Assembly: GCA_022510425.1 (NCBI GenBank)
Contig: JAFLTO010000008.1
Span: 1-64,000, forward strand
Length of the DNA: 64,000 nucleotides
From: Muribaculaceae bacterium
GTDB taxonomy: Bacteria; Bacteroidota; Bacteroidia; Bacteroidales; Muribaculaceae
Reading direction: 5' to 3'
A program made the position numbers and the translations under genes. Shown here in pieces: positions 17,396 through 26,847 of the stretch. Below the pieces are notes generated by a model, which was given only the letters and a program-made list of their open reading frames with translations, had not been told where the DNA came from and made no database searches. How positions within the stretch are numbered: the stretch's first letter is position 1; each line of letters starts with the position of its first letter.

Positions 17396-18106
17396 TTATT
17401 TCCTCAATTTCCATCCATGATCTCCGTGGTATATCATTTGATGGGTCATGCCACCGTCAATCACTATATTTTCACCGGTTATAAAGCCGGCTTCATCAGA
17501 ACAGAGGAACAGAACCATCGATGCAATATCATCAGGAGTACCGATTCTTCCTACCGGATGTTGAATCTTATCCTCTTCCAAAACCTCAAAACTTTGGGTA
17601 TCAATCCAACCCGGGGATATTGAATTTATCCTTGCTTTAGACGACAAAGACATCGACAATGCATGAGTCAATGCTGTTAATCCTCCTTTAGCTGCTGTGT
17701 AACTTTCAGTTTGAGGCTGACTCATCCTGTCTCTCGAGGATGATATATTAATTATAGAAGATCCTTGTGGAAAATAATCTTTAAACAGTTTGGAGAGATA
17801 ATAAGGAGCAACAACTCCGACTTTCTGAGAATATAAGAATTCTTCCCAAGAACAGTCATCAATCCCTTTCATCAAAGGTGGAGCATTATTCACAAGAACA
17901 TCGACTTTTCCATGTTTCTTTAAAACATAGGATGCAAAGTCTTCAAGGACAGATTTGTCAGCTATGTCTCCAACATACCATTTTCCCTCGATATTATCTA
18001 TTATTTCCACCACTGCTCCTTCATTTCTGAATCTTTCAGCAATCGTTGCACCGATTCCTTTAGCTCCTCCGGTTATTACCACTACCTTTCCTTTGAATCT
18101 TTCCAT
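17396..18106 (-). CDS. Short-chain dehydrogenase/reductase
   Basis: A 236-residue classical SDR. The cofactor motif is TGGAKGIG (residues 12-19), the NNAPP motif follows the central strand, and the catalytic triad is Ser in NISSSRD, Tyr and Lys in YTAAKGG. The C-terminus has the usual DGGMTHQM end. The acidic residue after beta strand 2 (IIDNIEG) suggests NAD(H). The substrate is unknown. It is the first gene of a small leftward set with the HAD and HD genes. Confidence 0.93.
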   Translation of the reverse strand: MERFKGKVVVITGGAKGIGATIAERFRNEGAVVEIIDNIEGKWYVGDIADKSVLEDFASYVLKKHGKVDVLVNNAPPLMKGIDDCSWEEFLYSQKVGVVAPYYLSKLFKDYFPQGSSIINISSSRDRMSQPQTESYTAAKGGLTALTHALSMSLSSKARINSISPGWIDTQSFEVLEEDKIQHPVGRIGTPDDIASMVLFLCSDEAGFITGENIVIDGGMTHQMIYHGDHGWKLRK

Positions 18107-18244
18107 ATCTTTATTTATTCATGATAACAACATATGCTTACTAAAGGAATATTTGCCAAACAAGCCAAATCTTCTGCTTAAAAAAGAAATAGATCCATCA
18201 AAAATTTAATGATTAAATATTCAGCTCTTATATTTTATTTATAT

Positions 18245-18775
18245 CTATTTTCTTACCCAGCAGTTGACAATCTCTCCGAAATAAACTGTATGAGGAACTA
18301 CACCTTGAAATTTCTTCTGTGCGTAGTTACCAATCAAAGATTCAGAGAACTTACTTCTGTCTAAATCATGGGCATATACCTTCTTGCATTCAATTATCAA
18401 TCTGGATTCCGGGAATACGGGTGTCTTAAGATCCGTGAAATCTACTTTTAGACCGGTTGCCGCAACCTTATCTTCATTCCTTCCTGAATGTGAACCTATA
18501 TAAGCGGTTGCCTTTCTATATTCAGGAGGAAACACATTGATCGAGAACGTATCATTCGACTCTAAATATTTTTGAGTGTACCGAGTGGCACTGACAAAAA
18601 TAATGGCTATTGGCATGTTGTCCCACCAAGCGTCACCAAGAGCTCCCCAAGAAACGGTAAGCTCATTAAAATTATCCGGAGTACCGGCTGCCACAACAGC
18701 CCAATCATCACCGAATAGTTTAATTGGATTTTCCTTTATATCCCGGGGATTTATAGAAATAAACGAATTATCCAT
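18245..18775 (-). CDS. Flavin reductase-like protein
   Basis: A 176-residue protein of the FMN-binding split-barrel family. The N-terminal region has the loop typical for this fold (WAVVAAGTPDNFNELTVSWGA), followed by the flavin-binding segment FVSATRYTQKYLESND with SINVFPPEY, and the ending with VVPHTVYFGEIVNCWV. Members bind FMN and reduce it or use it to reduce small substrates; many Bacteroidota copies have no known role. It is transcribed alone. Confidence 0.9.
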   Translation of the reverse strand: MDNSFISINPRDIKENPIKLFGDDWAVVAAGTPDNFNELTVSWGALGDAWWDNMPIAIIFVSATRYTQKYLESNDTFSINVFPPEYRKATAYIGSHSGRNEDKVAATGLKVDFTDLKTPVFPESRLIIECKKVYAHDLDRSKFSESLIGNYAQKKFQGVVPHTVYFGEIVNCWVRK

Positions 18776-18995
18776 TTCTTTTTCTTTTATATTTGTTACT
18801 AACTGATTCTTAATATTATAACAAATTTACTTTTCTAAAGTTTGTTCTTAACTTCGGGATGAATATATTTGATGAAAAGCCAATGAATTGTTTATACACA
18901 TGTCCATAAACACTTTCAAATCTTTATAAACTCTTTTAGGAATGTAAGTAATATATAAAGTTCATTTGTTGAGTTAACTTAGACTTGTATTAATT

Positions 18996-20552
18996 TCATA
19001 CCAGCCTTAATGTTACTATTGAAGCCTCAGGTAGTTCCAATTCCAATATACCATTTTTTATATGAGAATCTTTAAATGGTTGTAAATTCACTTTTTCCGG
19101 CATATCAAAATCATTAAAATCTGAAATATTTTCACCTTTCAAAATTTCTCCTTCTTTAATTTTCCCAACTTTCAAACTCTCTAATGGTATTAACACTTTA
19201 ACCTTATCTTCAAGCGAAGTATTGGCAAATGATAAGGTAACGACGCCATCCTTTTCAGTAGCAGTAGCAGACACAATGGGCACTTGTCTTTCGAAATCCT
19301 TTCTTTCCGAAGGCACCTTTTTCAATGGAGTTTGTATATCCAACGGAATATAAGTTCCTCCCTGATGAGGGACATACATTTTGAATATATAATATGTAGG
19401 TGTCAAAACAATCTTGTCTCCGTTAGTCAAAACCATTGATTGCAAAACGTTAGCTATCTGGGCAATATTTGTCATTTTCAATCTGTCGGCATGTTTATGG
19501 AAGGTGTTAAAAGATAAGGCAGCAACCATGGCATCTCTCATTGTGTTTTGCTGATAGAGGTGGCCGGGATTTGTACCAGGTTCAACATTCCACCATGTCC
19601 CCCATTCATCGAGAATCATATCAACCTTCTTATCCGGATCATATTTATCCATTATTTGGACATGATGATTGATGACACTATCAATTTCAAGTGCCTTTCC
19701 AAGGGTGTAATAATATAATTCCGGTGAAAAATCTGTGGCTGATCCTTTGTCGTCCCAGTTCCACACAGAGTAATAATGCAAGGACAGACCTTTCATATAG
19801 TTTTTAGCATTCTTCATCAAAACATCAGTCCAGTTGAAATCATAATCACTTGCACCGGAGGCTATTTTATATAACTTGTTACCATCGAAATCTCGGGCAT
19901 AAGTTTGATACCTTCGGTACACATTAGAATATTCCTCGGGTGTGAAATTACCACCACAACCCCAACTTTCGTTTCCTATACCGACATATTTAAGTTTCCA
20001 AGGTTTCTCTCTTCCGTTTTCTTTACGGATTTTTGCTTGGGGACCGTCCACGGCTGTGATATACTCTATCCATTTTGCCATCTCTTCAACAGTACCGGAA
20101 CCCACGTTTAAACTAAGGTAAGGTTCTATTCCCAATAGTTCACAGAAATCAAAAAACTCATGAGTGCCAAAAGAGTTGTCTTCAACCGTACCTCCCCAGT
20201 TGCTATTGATCATTTTAGGACGATTTTCTTTCGGTCCAATGCCATCCACCCAATGATATTCATCCGCGAAACAACCTCCTGGCCATCTCAACACCGGTAT
20301 TTGCAGTTCCCGAAACGCTTCTATTACATCATTTCTATATCCCTTGGTATTTGGAATGTCAGAATCTTCTCCGACCCAAATCCCGCCATATATACATCTT
20401 CCCAGATGTTCTGCAAATTGGCCATAAATTTCCGGAGCTACAACTTGTTGGGAATCATTCGGCATAGGGATGATATTAACCTCTATTGTCTTACCAAAAA
20501 TTGGGAAAAAAACAACAATAGCACAGATTAAGCACAGATATTTGTTTTTCAT
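18996..20552 (-). CDS. Secreted GH51 alpha-L-arabinofuranosidase
   Basis: A 518-residue glycoside hydrolase with a signal peptide ([20 protein letters not shown], cut near residue 21). The GH51 core is clear: [17 protein letters not shown], the acid/base Glu in [13 protein letters not shown], and the nucleophile Glu in [15 protein letters not shown]. The C-terminal beta-sandwich (from about residue 390) is present. It should release terminal L-arabinofuranose from arabinan or arabinoxylan in the periplasm. Its start overlaps the stop of the acetyltransferase gene by four bases. There is no SusC/SusD pair beside it, so it is a lone enzyme and not part of a classical polysaccharide locus. Confidence 0.95.
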   Translation of the reverse strand: MKNKYLCLICAIVVFFPIFGKTIEVNIIPMPNDSQQVVAPEIYGQFAEHLGRCIYGGIWVGEDSDIPNTKGYRNDVIEAFRELQIPVLRWPGGCFADEYHWVDGIGPKENRPKMINSNWGGTVEDNSFGTHEFFDFCELLGIEPYLSLNVGSGTVEEMAKWIEYITAVDGPQAKIRKENGREKPWKLKYVGIGNESWGCGGNFTPEEYSNVYRRYQTYARDFDGNKLYKIASGASDYDFNWTDVLMKNAKNYMKGLSLHYYSVWNWDDKGSATDFSPELYYYTLGKALEIDSVINHHVQIMDKYDPDKKVDMILDEWGTWWNVEPGTNPGHLYQQNTMRDAMVAALSFNTFHKHADRLKMTNIAQIANVLQSMVLTNGDKIVLTPTYYIFKMYVPHQGGTYIPLDIQTPLKKVPSERKDFERQVPIVSATATEKDGVVTLSFANTSLEDKVKVLIPLESLKVGKIKEGEILKGENISDFNDFDMPEKVNLQPFKDSHIKNGILELELPEASIVTLRLV

Positions 20553-21109
20553 ATTCTTTTAATTTTTTTTGCAGGTACTCCTCCCACAATAGTATTAGCT
20601 TCAACATCCTTGGTAACAACGGCACCTGCTGCTACTACAGAATTATCACCTATGGAAACTCCGGGTAAAATTGTAGAATTAGAACCAATCCATACATTCT
20701 TACCAATCTTTATCGCAGCCGGGATACATATTTGTCTTCTTTCAGGTTTTAAGTCATGATTTAATGTGGCAAGTACTACATTATGGCCAATAAGACTACC
20801 TTCTCCTATTTCTATCCCTCCCTGATCCTGGAATTGGCAACAGGCATTAATGAATACATTATCCCCGACCTTTATGTTTTTACCAAAATCAGTATAAAAT
20901 GGGGGAAATACCCTGAAAGAATCGGGAACCCTATATCCAAATAACTCAGAAATTATATCTCGAATCTCTTCCATAGAATGGTAAGAATTATTCAATTTGC
21001 AAGTGATTTTCCTTGCCTTGTCATTTTCTTCGTTGAGAATTCTCCAGCATTCAGCCGTATCAAGGGGTTTTCTCCCTTTTACAAATTCTTTGAATTCCTC
21101 TATAGTCAT
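20549..21109 (-). CDS. Left-handed beta-helix acetyltransferase (maltose/galactoside type)
   Basis: A 186-residue acyltransferase with hexapeptide repeats. An N-terminal helical part (residues about 1-55, the maltose acetyltransferase-like region) is followed by the repeat domain, with [20 protein letters not shown], the catalytic His in [13 protein letters not shown], and [20 protein letters not shown]. Family members move acetyl from acetyl-CoA to a sugar hydroxyl. Being translationally coupled to an arabinofuranosidase is notable, but acetylation could concern any sugar. Confidence 0.93.
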   Translation of the reverse strand: MTIEEFKEFVKGRKPLDTAECWRILNEENDKARKITCKLNNSYHSMEEIRDIISELFGYRVPDSFRVFPPFYTDFGKNIKVGDNVFINACCQFQDQGGIEIGEGSLIGHNVVLATLNHDLKPERRQICIPAAIKIGKNVWIGSNSTILPGVSIGDNSVVAAGAVVTKDVEANTIVGGVPAKKIKRI

Positions 21110-21462
21110 AATAAAACTTAATGAATTGGTAGTTATAGTTGCTTACACCCTTAATAAAACTCCTGATAGGAATGTCTCTTCAATCTGACAGCTAAATATA
21201 GTCATAAATTCTTATAAAAAATGAGAAATTCCTACTGCCTTTGTTTTAAGGAATAGTTCAATCTATCCGTAAAACCGCATTCTTCCGCAAATTTAAATAT
21301 TTTTATTGATGGTTTTAATTTCTTTTCTTTCACATAAAAATATTTCTGGTATAGAAAAATAGGATTTATTGTTTGTTTTTCAGATAAGCAAAGCAATTGA
21401 TTAGCTAAAAATATTACAATAAAACGACTTTCTGTATAGCAATAGCAACAAGAAAAATTTCA
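21110..21462. other. Intergenic region without a visible gene
   Basis: About 350 very AT-rich bases between two leftward genes. No open frame of note, no RNA gene recognised. It should hold the promoter of the acetyltransferase-arabinofuranosidase pair. Confidence 0.4.
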
Positions 21463-21498
21463 AAACAAAAAAGGCATATTCATTTAGAATACACCTTT
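21463..21498 (-). terminator. Terminator of the thioredoxin gene
   Basis: Read leftward, AAAGGTGTATTC-TAAAT-GAATATGCCTTT forms a 12-pair stem with two G-U pairs and a five-base loop, followed by a run of T. It is about 28 bases past the stop codon. Confidence 0.75.
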
Positions 21499-21525
21499 AA
21501 TTGAAATTTAAATTGAATTAAATTA

Positions 21526-21819
21526 TTATTCAAAACTTTTGACAGTTTCGTAAAGTTCTTCTCCCGGCATTTCACCTGATTGACGCCATACTTCTTGTCC
21601 ATCTTTATAAAGGATAAAAGTTGGGGTTCCTTCTACGCCTTGTTCCTCTGTCAGTTCAGGATTTTTGTCAATATCTATCTGAACAACTTTGGCCGAATTC
21701 CCAAGTTTTTCACGTACTGCCTCAACCACCGGCATCATTCTTTGGCAATGAGGACACCATGTAGCAAAAAATTCTACTAACACGAGTTTATTGCTGTTGA
21801 TAACTTCTTCGTAATTCAT
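21526..21819 (-). CDS. Thioredoxin-like protein
   Basis: A 97-residue cytosolic thioredoxin. The active site is W21-C-P-H-C25 (FFATWCPHCQRM); the CPHC centre is more typical of DsbA-like oxidants than the usual CGPC of thioredoxin. The cis-proline loop is GTPTFILYKDG. Length is close to the minimum for the fold. It may reduce protein disulfides or supply electrons to the peroxidase encoded near 2.5 kb, but this is conjecture. It has its own terminator. Confidence 0.9.
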   Translation of the reverse strand: MNYEEVINSNKLVLVEFFATWCPHCQRMMPVVEAVREKLGNSAKVVQIDIDKNPELTEEQGVEGTPTFILYKDGQEVWRQSGEMPGEELYETVKSFE

Positions 21820-22166
21820 AATTTAATGTTTTAATAATTCTATTGGCATTATTGCCTGTTTAAATTATTAACAATAAAAATGCTAATTAGTTCAAAATCA
21901 CCATTCTTAGTCTTATGTTCTTAAATCTCCATAAAACTATGGAACATTTGCATTTTGGATTCTCTCACTTAACACAAGGAAATAAAATACTTATTTCGTA
22001 ACGATTAGAAAAGATTTTTGTTCGTCTTGATCTTTTTACTTTCCCATTCAATACATTAGAAGCATAAGTTAATTTTCAAAATTAATCATAACATTTTGTA
22101 ATCAACTTTATAAGTTATCTGTTTGTTATTCAGATAATAGAATTTGAAAATTTAAATAATGAAATT
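21820..22166. other. Divergent intergenic region
   Basis: About 350 bases between the thioredoxin and cysteine hydrolase genes. It is AT-rich and contains no open frame of note; promoters must lie here, but I see only weak matches to TAnnTTTG (for example near the 3' end, TAGAATTTG). Confidence 0.4.
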
Positions 22167-22763
22167 ATGGAAACACCAAAGAAGATTGACGGAATGTTAA
22201 CAAGGGCTGAGAACGCCATTTTAGTGGTAGATATGGAAAACGCTTGGGTTTCTCCAAAATCTCCTCAATGTATCAAAGGAGCATTAGCGACATTACCTGC
22301 TATCAAAAAATTCCTGGATTTCGGTAGAGCCAATGATTGGGCAGTGATCTATCTTTACAGGATTCATTTGCCTTCAGGTATAGACGCTGAAAATTATAGA
22401 AGACACTTCTTTGAGGAGGGTCAACCTTTCTGCATTGCCGGCACATGGAGTGCTGAGATTCCGGAGGAAATTGCTCCACAACCTGGAGATATTAAAGTCA
22501 CAAAACAGAGATTCAGTGCATTCTTTGCAACGGAACTTGATTTAATTTTAAGAGGTCTTGGAACCAAGAATGTCTATATAGCAGGTACTCAATATCCTAA
22601 TTGTGTAAGAGGGACAGCAGTTGATTCAATGAGTCTTGATTACAATACTTTTGTTGTGACTGACTGTTGCTCCGCTATGTCGGATGAAGTTGCTAATGCC
22701 AATATCTATGATATGAAAAATATGGGAATCACTTGTATTCCCTCAGAAGAAATAATGAAATAA
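22167..22763 (+). CDS. Cysteine hydrolase, isochorismatase-like
   Basis: A 198-residue cytosolic enzyme of the isochorismatase-like superfamily (nicotinamidase, N-carbamoylsarcosine amidase and relatives). The catalytic Asp22 (LVVDMENAW), a Lys in VTKQRFSAFF, and Cys146 in YPNCVRGTAVDS with a preceding cis-peptide form the expected triad. Cysteine in the nucleophile position points to amide cleavage; the exact substrate is not predictable. It is monocistronic with a clear terminator. Confidence 0.9.
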   Translation: METPKKIDGMLTRAENAILVVDMENAWVSPKSPQCIKGALATLPAIKKFLDFGRANDWAVIYLYRIHLPSGIDAENYRRHFFEEGQPFCIAGTWSAEIPEEIAPQPGDIKVTKQRFSAFFATELDLILRGLGTKNVYIAGTQYPNCVRGTAVDSMSLDYNTFVVTDCCSAMSDEVANANIYDMKNMGITCIPSEEIMK

Positions 22764-22784
22764 ACTTTAAATTTTGATTATGTG

Positions 22785-22819
22785 AAAAACGGATACAGCT
22801 CAACTATATCCGTTTTTTT
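22785..22819 (+). terminator. Terminator of the cysteine hydrolase gene
   Basis: Perfect inverted repeat AAAAACGGATA / TATCCGTTTTT with an 11-base loop, ending in a run of seven T. It starts 21 bases after the stop codon. Confidence 0.9.
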
Positions 22820-23032
22820 ATATTAAAATTGCAAATAACCATTTTGCTCATCTATCTGATGAGGCTGATAAATGCTTGCAGTTTAGATTTCTTTCAACAG
22901 TGAGGATTATAACAAATTCTTGAACAGTTCATTTTAAGTGTTATAAATCATATTTATAATTTTATTAATAAGTTTAACATATTGCATCTTAATTATTTAA
23001 TTATTTGTCTGATTTAAAAATTTTGTCTGGAA

Positions 23033-24139
23033 TCAGGATTGTTTTTTGTAAGTCAGAGCTGCTAAAACACATAGAACTAAAGCATAACCGAATAGTGCAA
23101 CGTATTGAATCCACAATTCAGAAACTGATGTGCCTTTCAGATATACCGACCGCATTATCTCAATGAAATATCGGGGAGGAACACCATAAGTAATTATCTG
23201 TGCCCATTCTGGCATTGAGGCTATGGGAGTAAATAAACCTCCCATCAATTGAAACACGATTATGAAAGCAAACATAACGAAAATACTCTGTAACATCGTT
23301 GAAGAACCGTTCGCTATAACAACACCTAATCCCGACATCAATAATGTAAAAAGAATCGTGGCAAGGTAAACTGCCAATACATTGCCAACAGGCCATAGAC
23401 CATAAACGAATCCTCCCACCAAAATCCCAACTGTTATAACTAAAAGACCTATAACCCAGAAGGGAATAAGTTTGGAGAGGACAAATGTCAATTTACCCAC
23501 AGGTGTTACATTCATTGCCTCTATGGTTCCGGTTTCTTTTTCGCTCACGAGATTCAGTGTTGGTAAAAATCCACAGATTATGATCAATAGCACCACCATT
23601 AGTGCCGGTATCATATAATTCTTGAAATTCAGTGTAGGGTTATATCGGTTTATCACACTTATTTCAGGAATCTCAATATTCGGATTCTGTTGTTCTCGCC
23701 ATTGTGTCAGAGTGCCTACTACGGATTGAGCCACATATTGGGCTCCAAGCATCCCTTTTGTAGCGTTCACGCCATTGGCTTCAATATCCAATTGACCGGA
23801 ATTTGAGATTATGTTTTTTGAATAATCGTAAGGGATTGTGAAAATAACATCCGCCTTTCCATCTTCTATTATTCTCAATGCCTCGGAATGACTGTATTCA
23901 ATTGCCTCAACTCTCAGATATCCGTTATGGCATATATCACTGATTATCCTTCTTGACAATTGTGAATGGTCATTATCAACAATAACAACATTCACATTCT
24001 TTACATCAAGGTTTGCGATTAAAGGAAGTACAAGCATAACCATCAAAGGCATCATGATGACAATCTTTGGAATAATGGGATTCCGTTTCATCAACAACAT
24101 CTCTTTCCTCAGCAGTGCGGCTAAAATTCTAATCTGCAT
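23033..24139 (-). CDS. ABC-2 type export permease
   Basis: A 368-residue membrane protein with the YhhJ/YbhS/YbhR layout: one N-terminal span (IPKIVIMMPLMVMLVLPLIA), a large extracytoplasmic domain (residues about 45-170) and five C-terminal spans with the ABC-2 signature region (NLVSEKETGTIEAMNVTP). It ends the operon and is the second permease of a heterodimer with the gene upstream. Such pairs with HlyD and TolC partners export drugs or toxic metabolites across both membranes. Confidence 0.93.
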   Translation of the reverse strand: MQIRILAALLRKEMLLMKRNPIIPKIVIMMPLMVMLVLPLIANLDVKNVNVVIVDNDHSQLSRRIISDICHNGYLRVEAIEYSHSEALRIIEDGKADVIFTIPYDYSKNIISNSGQLDIEANGVNATKGMLGAQYVAQSVVGTLTQWREQQNPNIEIPEISVINRYNPTLNFKNYMIPALMVVLLIIICGFLPTLNLVSEKETGTIEAMNVTPVGKLTFVLSKLIPFWVIGLLVITVGILVGGFVYGLWPVGNVLAVYLATILFTLLMSGLGVVIANGSSTMLQSIFVMFAFIIVFQLMGGLFTPIASMPEWAQIITYGVPPRYFIEIMRSVYLKGTSVSELWIQYVALFGYALVLCVLAALTYKKQS

Positions 24140-24145
24140 ATTATC

Positions 24146-25195
24146 TTACTTCCTTTTATTGAAATTTTTAACCGCAATTGCCATTATGAATATTGTCATT
24201 CCTGCAAGAATCACAAGATCTTCCCAAATCATCCAAAGTTCCAATTGCTGGATCATCAGCCTTCGCATTGCATCAATATACCATCTGGCAGGAATTATAC
24301 ATGATATCCATTGAAGAATAGCGGGCATGTTGTCTATCGGGAAAATCATTCCGGAAAGCATAATCACAGGTAACATGAATGCAACTGCTGAAACAATCAG
24401 TGCTGTCAGCTGTGTGTTTACAATTGTTGAAACCAGCAGACCTATTGAAAGAGACAGCACAACATAAAGCAATGAAACCCATATCACATTCAGGACACTG
24501 CTGGAAAGTGGAATTCCTAAAACGGTATACGAAATGGCAAGCATGATTCCAAGGATGATACAGGAGAGGAGAAAATATGGAACAAGTTTTCCGAATATGA
24601 TTGTCCTTGGCTTTATGGGTGAAACCAATAACAGACTCATTGTGCCGTTCTCCTTTTCGCCTACAATAGATACGGAGGTCATAATAGCACAAATCAGGAT
24701 AAAAATCATTCCAAGAATACCGGGCACGAAATTATAGGAACTCTTTAATTGAGGATTATATAGGGTTCTTATCAAAACATTTGAAGACACTTGTTGACGG
24801 TTCAATATATTCTGAATGTAAACGGTGGCAGTCTGAGCAGTCGTGGTATTGGAAGCATCCACTATAATCTGCGATGTCAGATTCCCTTTATCAGTTTTCA
24901 AATAAACGGCAGCGTCAGTCTTACCGGCTCTCAACATCTCCTCAACCTCATAAGAACCCACAAGTCCCTTGAATTCAAAATATTCATTCATCTGAAATTC
25001 CTGGAGGATATTTCTGACTTCATGTGTAAAATTTTCTGCGACTGCAACCACTTTCACTTTATTCACTTCTGTGGATATGGCGAAACCGAAAAGGAGAAGG
25101 AGAGCCAAAGGCATGACAAGGGTTATGACAACGGTCCTGGTGTCACGCAACACATGGAGTGTCTCTTTCTTTATGAGTGATTGTATGATTGCCAT
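24146..25195 (-). CDS. ABC-2 type export permease
   Basis: A 349-residue homologue of the next gene, with one N-terminal span, a large extracytoplasmic domain (about residues 45-165) and five C-terminal spans around IVGEKENGTMSLLLVSPIKP. I start it at MAIIQSL (25195), one base past the ATPase stop, and not at the longer frame from 25258, which lies in the ATPase gene and lacks membrane-protein character. Sequences of the two permeases differ enough that they should form a heterodimer. Confidence 0.93.
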   Translation of the reverse strand: MAIIQSLIKKETLHVLRDTRTVVITLVMPLALLLLFGFAISTEVNKVKVVAVAENFTHEVRNILQEFQMNEYFEFKGLVGSYEVEEMLRAGKTDAAVYLKTDKGNLTSQIIVDASNTTTAQTATVYIQNILNRQQVSSNVLIRTLYNPQLKSSYNFVPGILGMIFILICAIMTSVSIVGEKENGTMSLLLVSPIKPRTIIFGKLVPYFLLSCIILGIMLAISYTVLGIPLSSSVLNVIWVSLLYVVLSLSIGLLVSTIVNTQLTALIVSAVAFMLPVIMLSGMIFPIDNMPAILQWISCIIPARWYIDAMRRLMIQQLELWMIWEDLVILAGMTIFIMAIAVKNFNKRK

Positions 25196-25196
25196 C

Positions 25197-25943
25197 CTAT
25201 TCAGTTCTCTTTGCTTGTGATGCCACTTTACGGAAAACTTCATCCATGGTTTCAGCATGGAACTCTTGTTTCAACCCCTCCGGAGAATTAAGGGCTGCAA
25301 TTTTTCCATCAACCATGATAGATATCCTGTCACAATATTCCGCCTCGTCAAGATAATGGGTAGTAACAAATACTGTCATACCTTTCGAGGAAACTTCGTA
25401 AATCAGTTCCCAGAATTTTCTTCTCGTTATAGGATCCACTCCACCAGTGGGTTCATCAAGGAAAACGACAGCAGGGTCGTGCATTGTGGCGACTGAAAAG
25501 GCCAGTTTCTGTTTCCAACCAACAGGAATATCCTTTACAAGCTTTTTCTCCATTCCTTCCATATTCAGATAGGAATAAAGCCGTGAGGATTCTTCTTTGA
25601 TTTCCTTATTACTCATTCCATAGATAGTGCAGAAAAGACGGATATTTTGAGCTACTGTAAGATTCTCATAAAGTGAGAATTTCTGACTCATATAACCGAT
25701 GTGTTTCTTTACTTCCTCTGATTGTGTGATTATATCGTATCCGTCAACTTTTCCATCTCCGGAAGTTGGAAAACTGAGACCGCATAACATTCTCATAGCT
25801 GTTGTTTTACCCGCTCCGTTAGCACCCAAGAAACCGAAAATCTCCCCTTTTTTGACATCAAAGGAGATATGGTCGACAGCAGTGAAATTGCCGAACTTCT
25901 TGGTAAGATCATTCACTGATATTACTATATCATTCACTGTCAT
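25197..25943 (-). CDS. ABC transporter ATPase (second of two)
   Basis: A 248-residue ATPase. Walker A is GANGAGKTTAM, the Q-loop YMSQKFSLYENL, and Walker B VVFLDEPTGGVDPITRRKFW. The ABC signature region, which normally reads LSGG(M/Q), is altered: here the corresponding stretch is VGWKQKLAFSVATMHDP with PVGWKQ in place of LSGGxK. The degenerate signature may make one of the two composite ATP sites inactive. It works with the ATPase upstream, which overlaps it by 14 bases. Confidence 0.93.
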   Translation of the reverse strand: MTVNDIVISVNDLTKKFGNFTAVDHISFDVKKGEIFGFLGANGAGKTTAMRMLCGLSFPTSGDGKVDGYDIITQSEEVKKHIGYMSQKFSLYENLTVAQNIRLFCTIYGMSNKEIKEESSRLYSYLNMEGMEKKLVKDIPVGWKQKLAFSVATMHDPAVVFLDEPTGGVDPITRRKFWELIYEVSSKGMTVFVTTHYLDEAEYCDRISIMVDGKIAALNSPEGLKQEFHAETMDEVFRKVASQAKRTE

Positions 25944-26847
25944 TCTGCATCAGTTTTATGAAAAGATCTTCGATGGTAGCGTGAGCAGGATAAATCTTCA
26001 CATCCTTCAATCCTTTCTTTTGGAGTATCTTTATTGTTGTTTCCGGAGAAAAATCCTTTTCTGCTACAATGTGTAAAGTAGCTCCAAATGTGTAACATTC
26101 CCTTACTCCTTGAATTCCTCTCAATTCAGTCAGGAGCCGGAACATTTCGTCTGCTGAAGCATTATACAGAGTCTCACCGATTGATTCAGCCAATTTTTCA
26201 GGTGTATTAACAGCCAAAATATGGCCATTATTGATCATCGCAATTCTTTCACATAATTTTGCTTCATCCATATATGAAGTGGATACAAGTATTGTGATGC
26301 CGTGTTTCCTTAGGTCTGAAAGCATCTCCCAGAACTCACTTCTTGAAACAGCATCAACTCCGGTCGTAGGTTCATCAAGAAGAAGCACCTTTGGTCGATG
26401 AATCAATGCACAACTCAGTGCCAGTTTCTGTTTCATACCTCCGGAAAGGTTGCCGGCAAATCTATTAGGAAACTGTTCAAGCTGTTTATATATCGGAGCG
26501 ATAAGGTCAAAATTTTTCTTTACACTGACCCCAAACAATGAAGCAAAGAATTCAAGATTCTCTTTGACTGTAAGATCCTGGTAGAGTGAAAATTTTTCAG
26601 GCATGTATCCGATTTCTGTGCGAAGTTTCTTGTAATCTTTCACAACCTCCAATCCCGTCATAGTTGCATTCCCCGAATCAGGGAGAAGAAGAGTGGCAAG
26701 AATTTTAAAGAGTGTAGATTTACCGGCTCCGTCAGGTCCAATAAGACCGAACAGTTCACCTTCATCCACTGTGAAACTCACCCCCTCAAGAGCTTTTGTC
26801 TTACCGTAGCTTTTGGTTATATCCGATATGACTATCCCTTCATTCAT
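25930..26847 (-). CDS. ABC transporter ATPase (first of two)
   Basis: A 305-residue ATPase with a full set of motifs: Walker A GPDGAGKSTLFK, Q-loop YMPEKFSLYQDL, signature NLSGGMKQKLALS, Walker B VLLLDEPTTGVDAVSR, then a C-terminal extension of about 75 residues (NASADEMFRLL onward) with a DrrA-like fold. In E. coli YbhF the two nucleotide domains are fused; here they are encoded by two adjacent genes, so this is a split form of the same machine. It overlaps the HlyD gene by four bases. Confidence 0.94.
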   Translation of the reverse strand: MNEGIVISDITKSYGKTKALEGVSFTVDEGELFGLIGPDGAGKSTLFKILATLLLPDSGNATMTGLEVVKDYKKLRTEIGYMPEKFSLYQDLTVKENLEFFASLFGVSVKKNFDLIAPIYKQLEQFPNRFAGNLSGGMKQKLALSCALIHRPKVLLLDEPTTGVDAVSRSEFWEMLSDLRKHGITILVSTSYMDEAKLCERIAMINNGHILAVNTPEKLAESIGETLYNASADEMFRLLTELRGIQGVRECYTFGATLHIVAEKDFSPETTIKILQKKGLKDVKIYPAHATIEDLFIKLMQNDSE

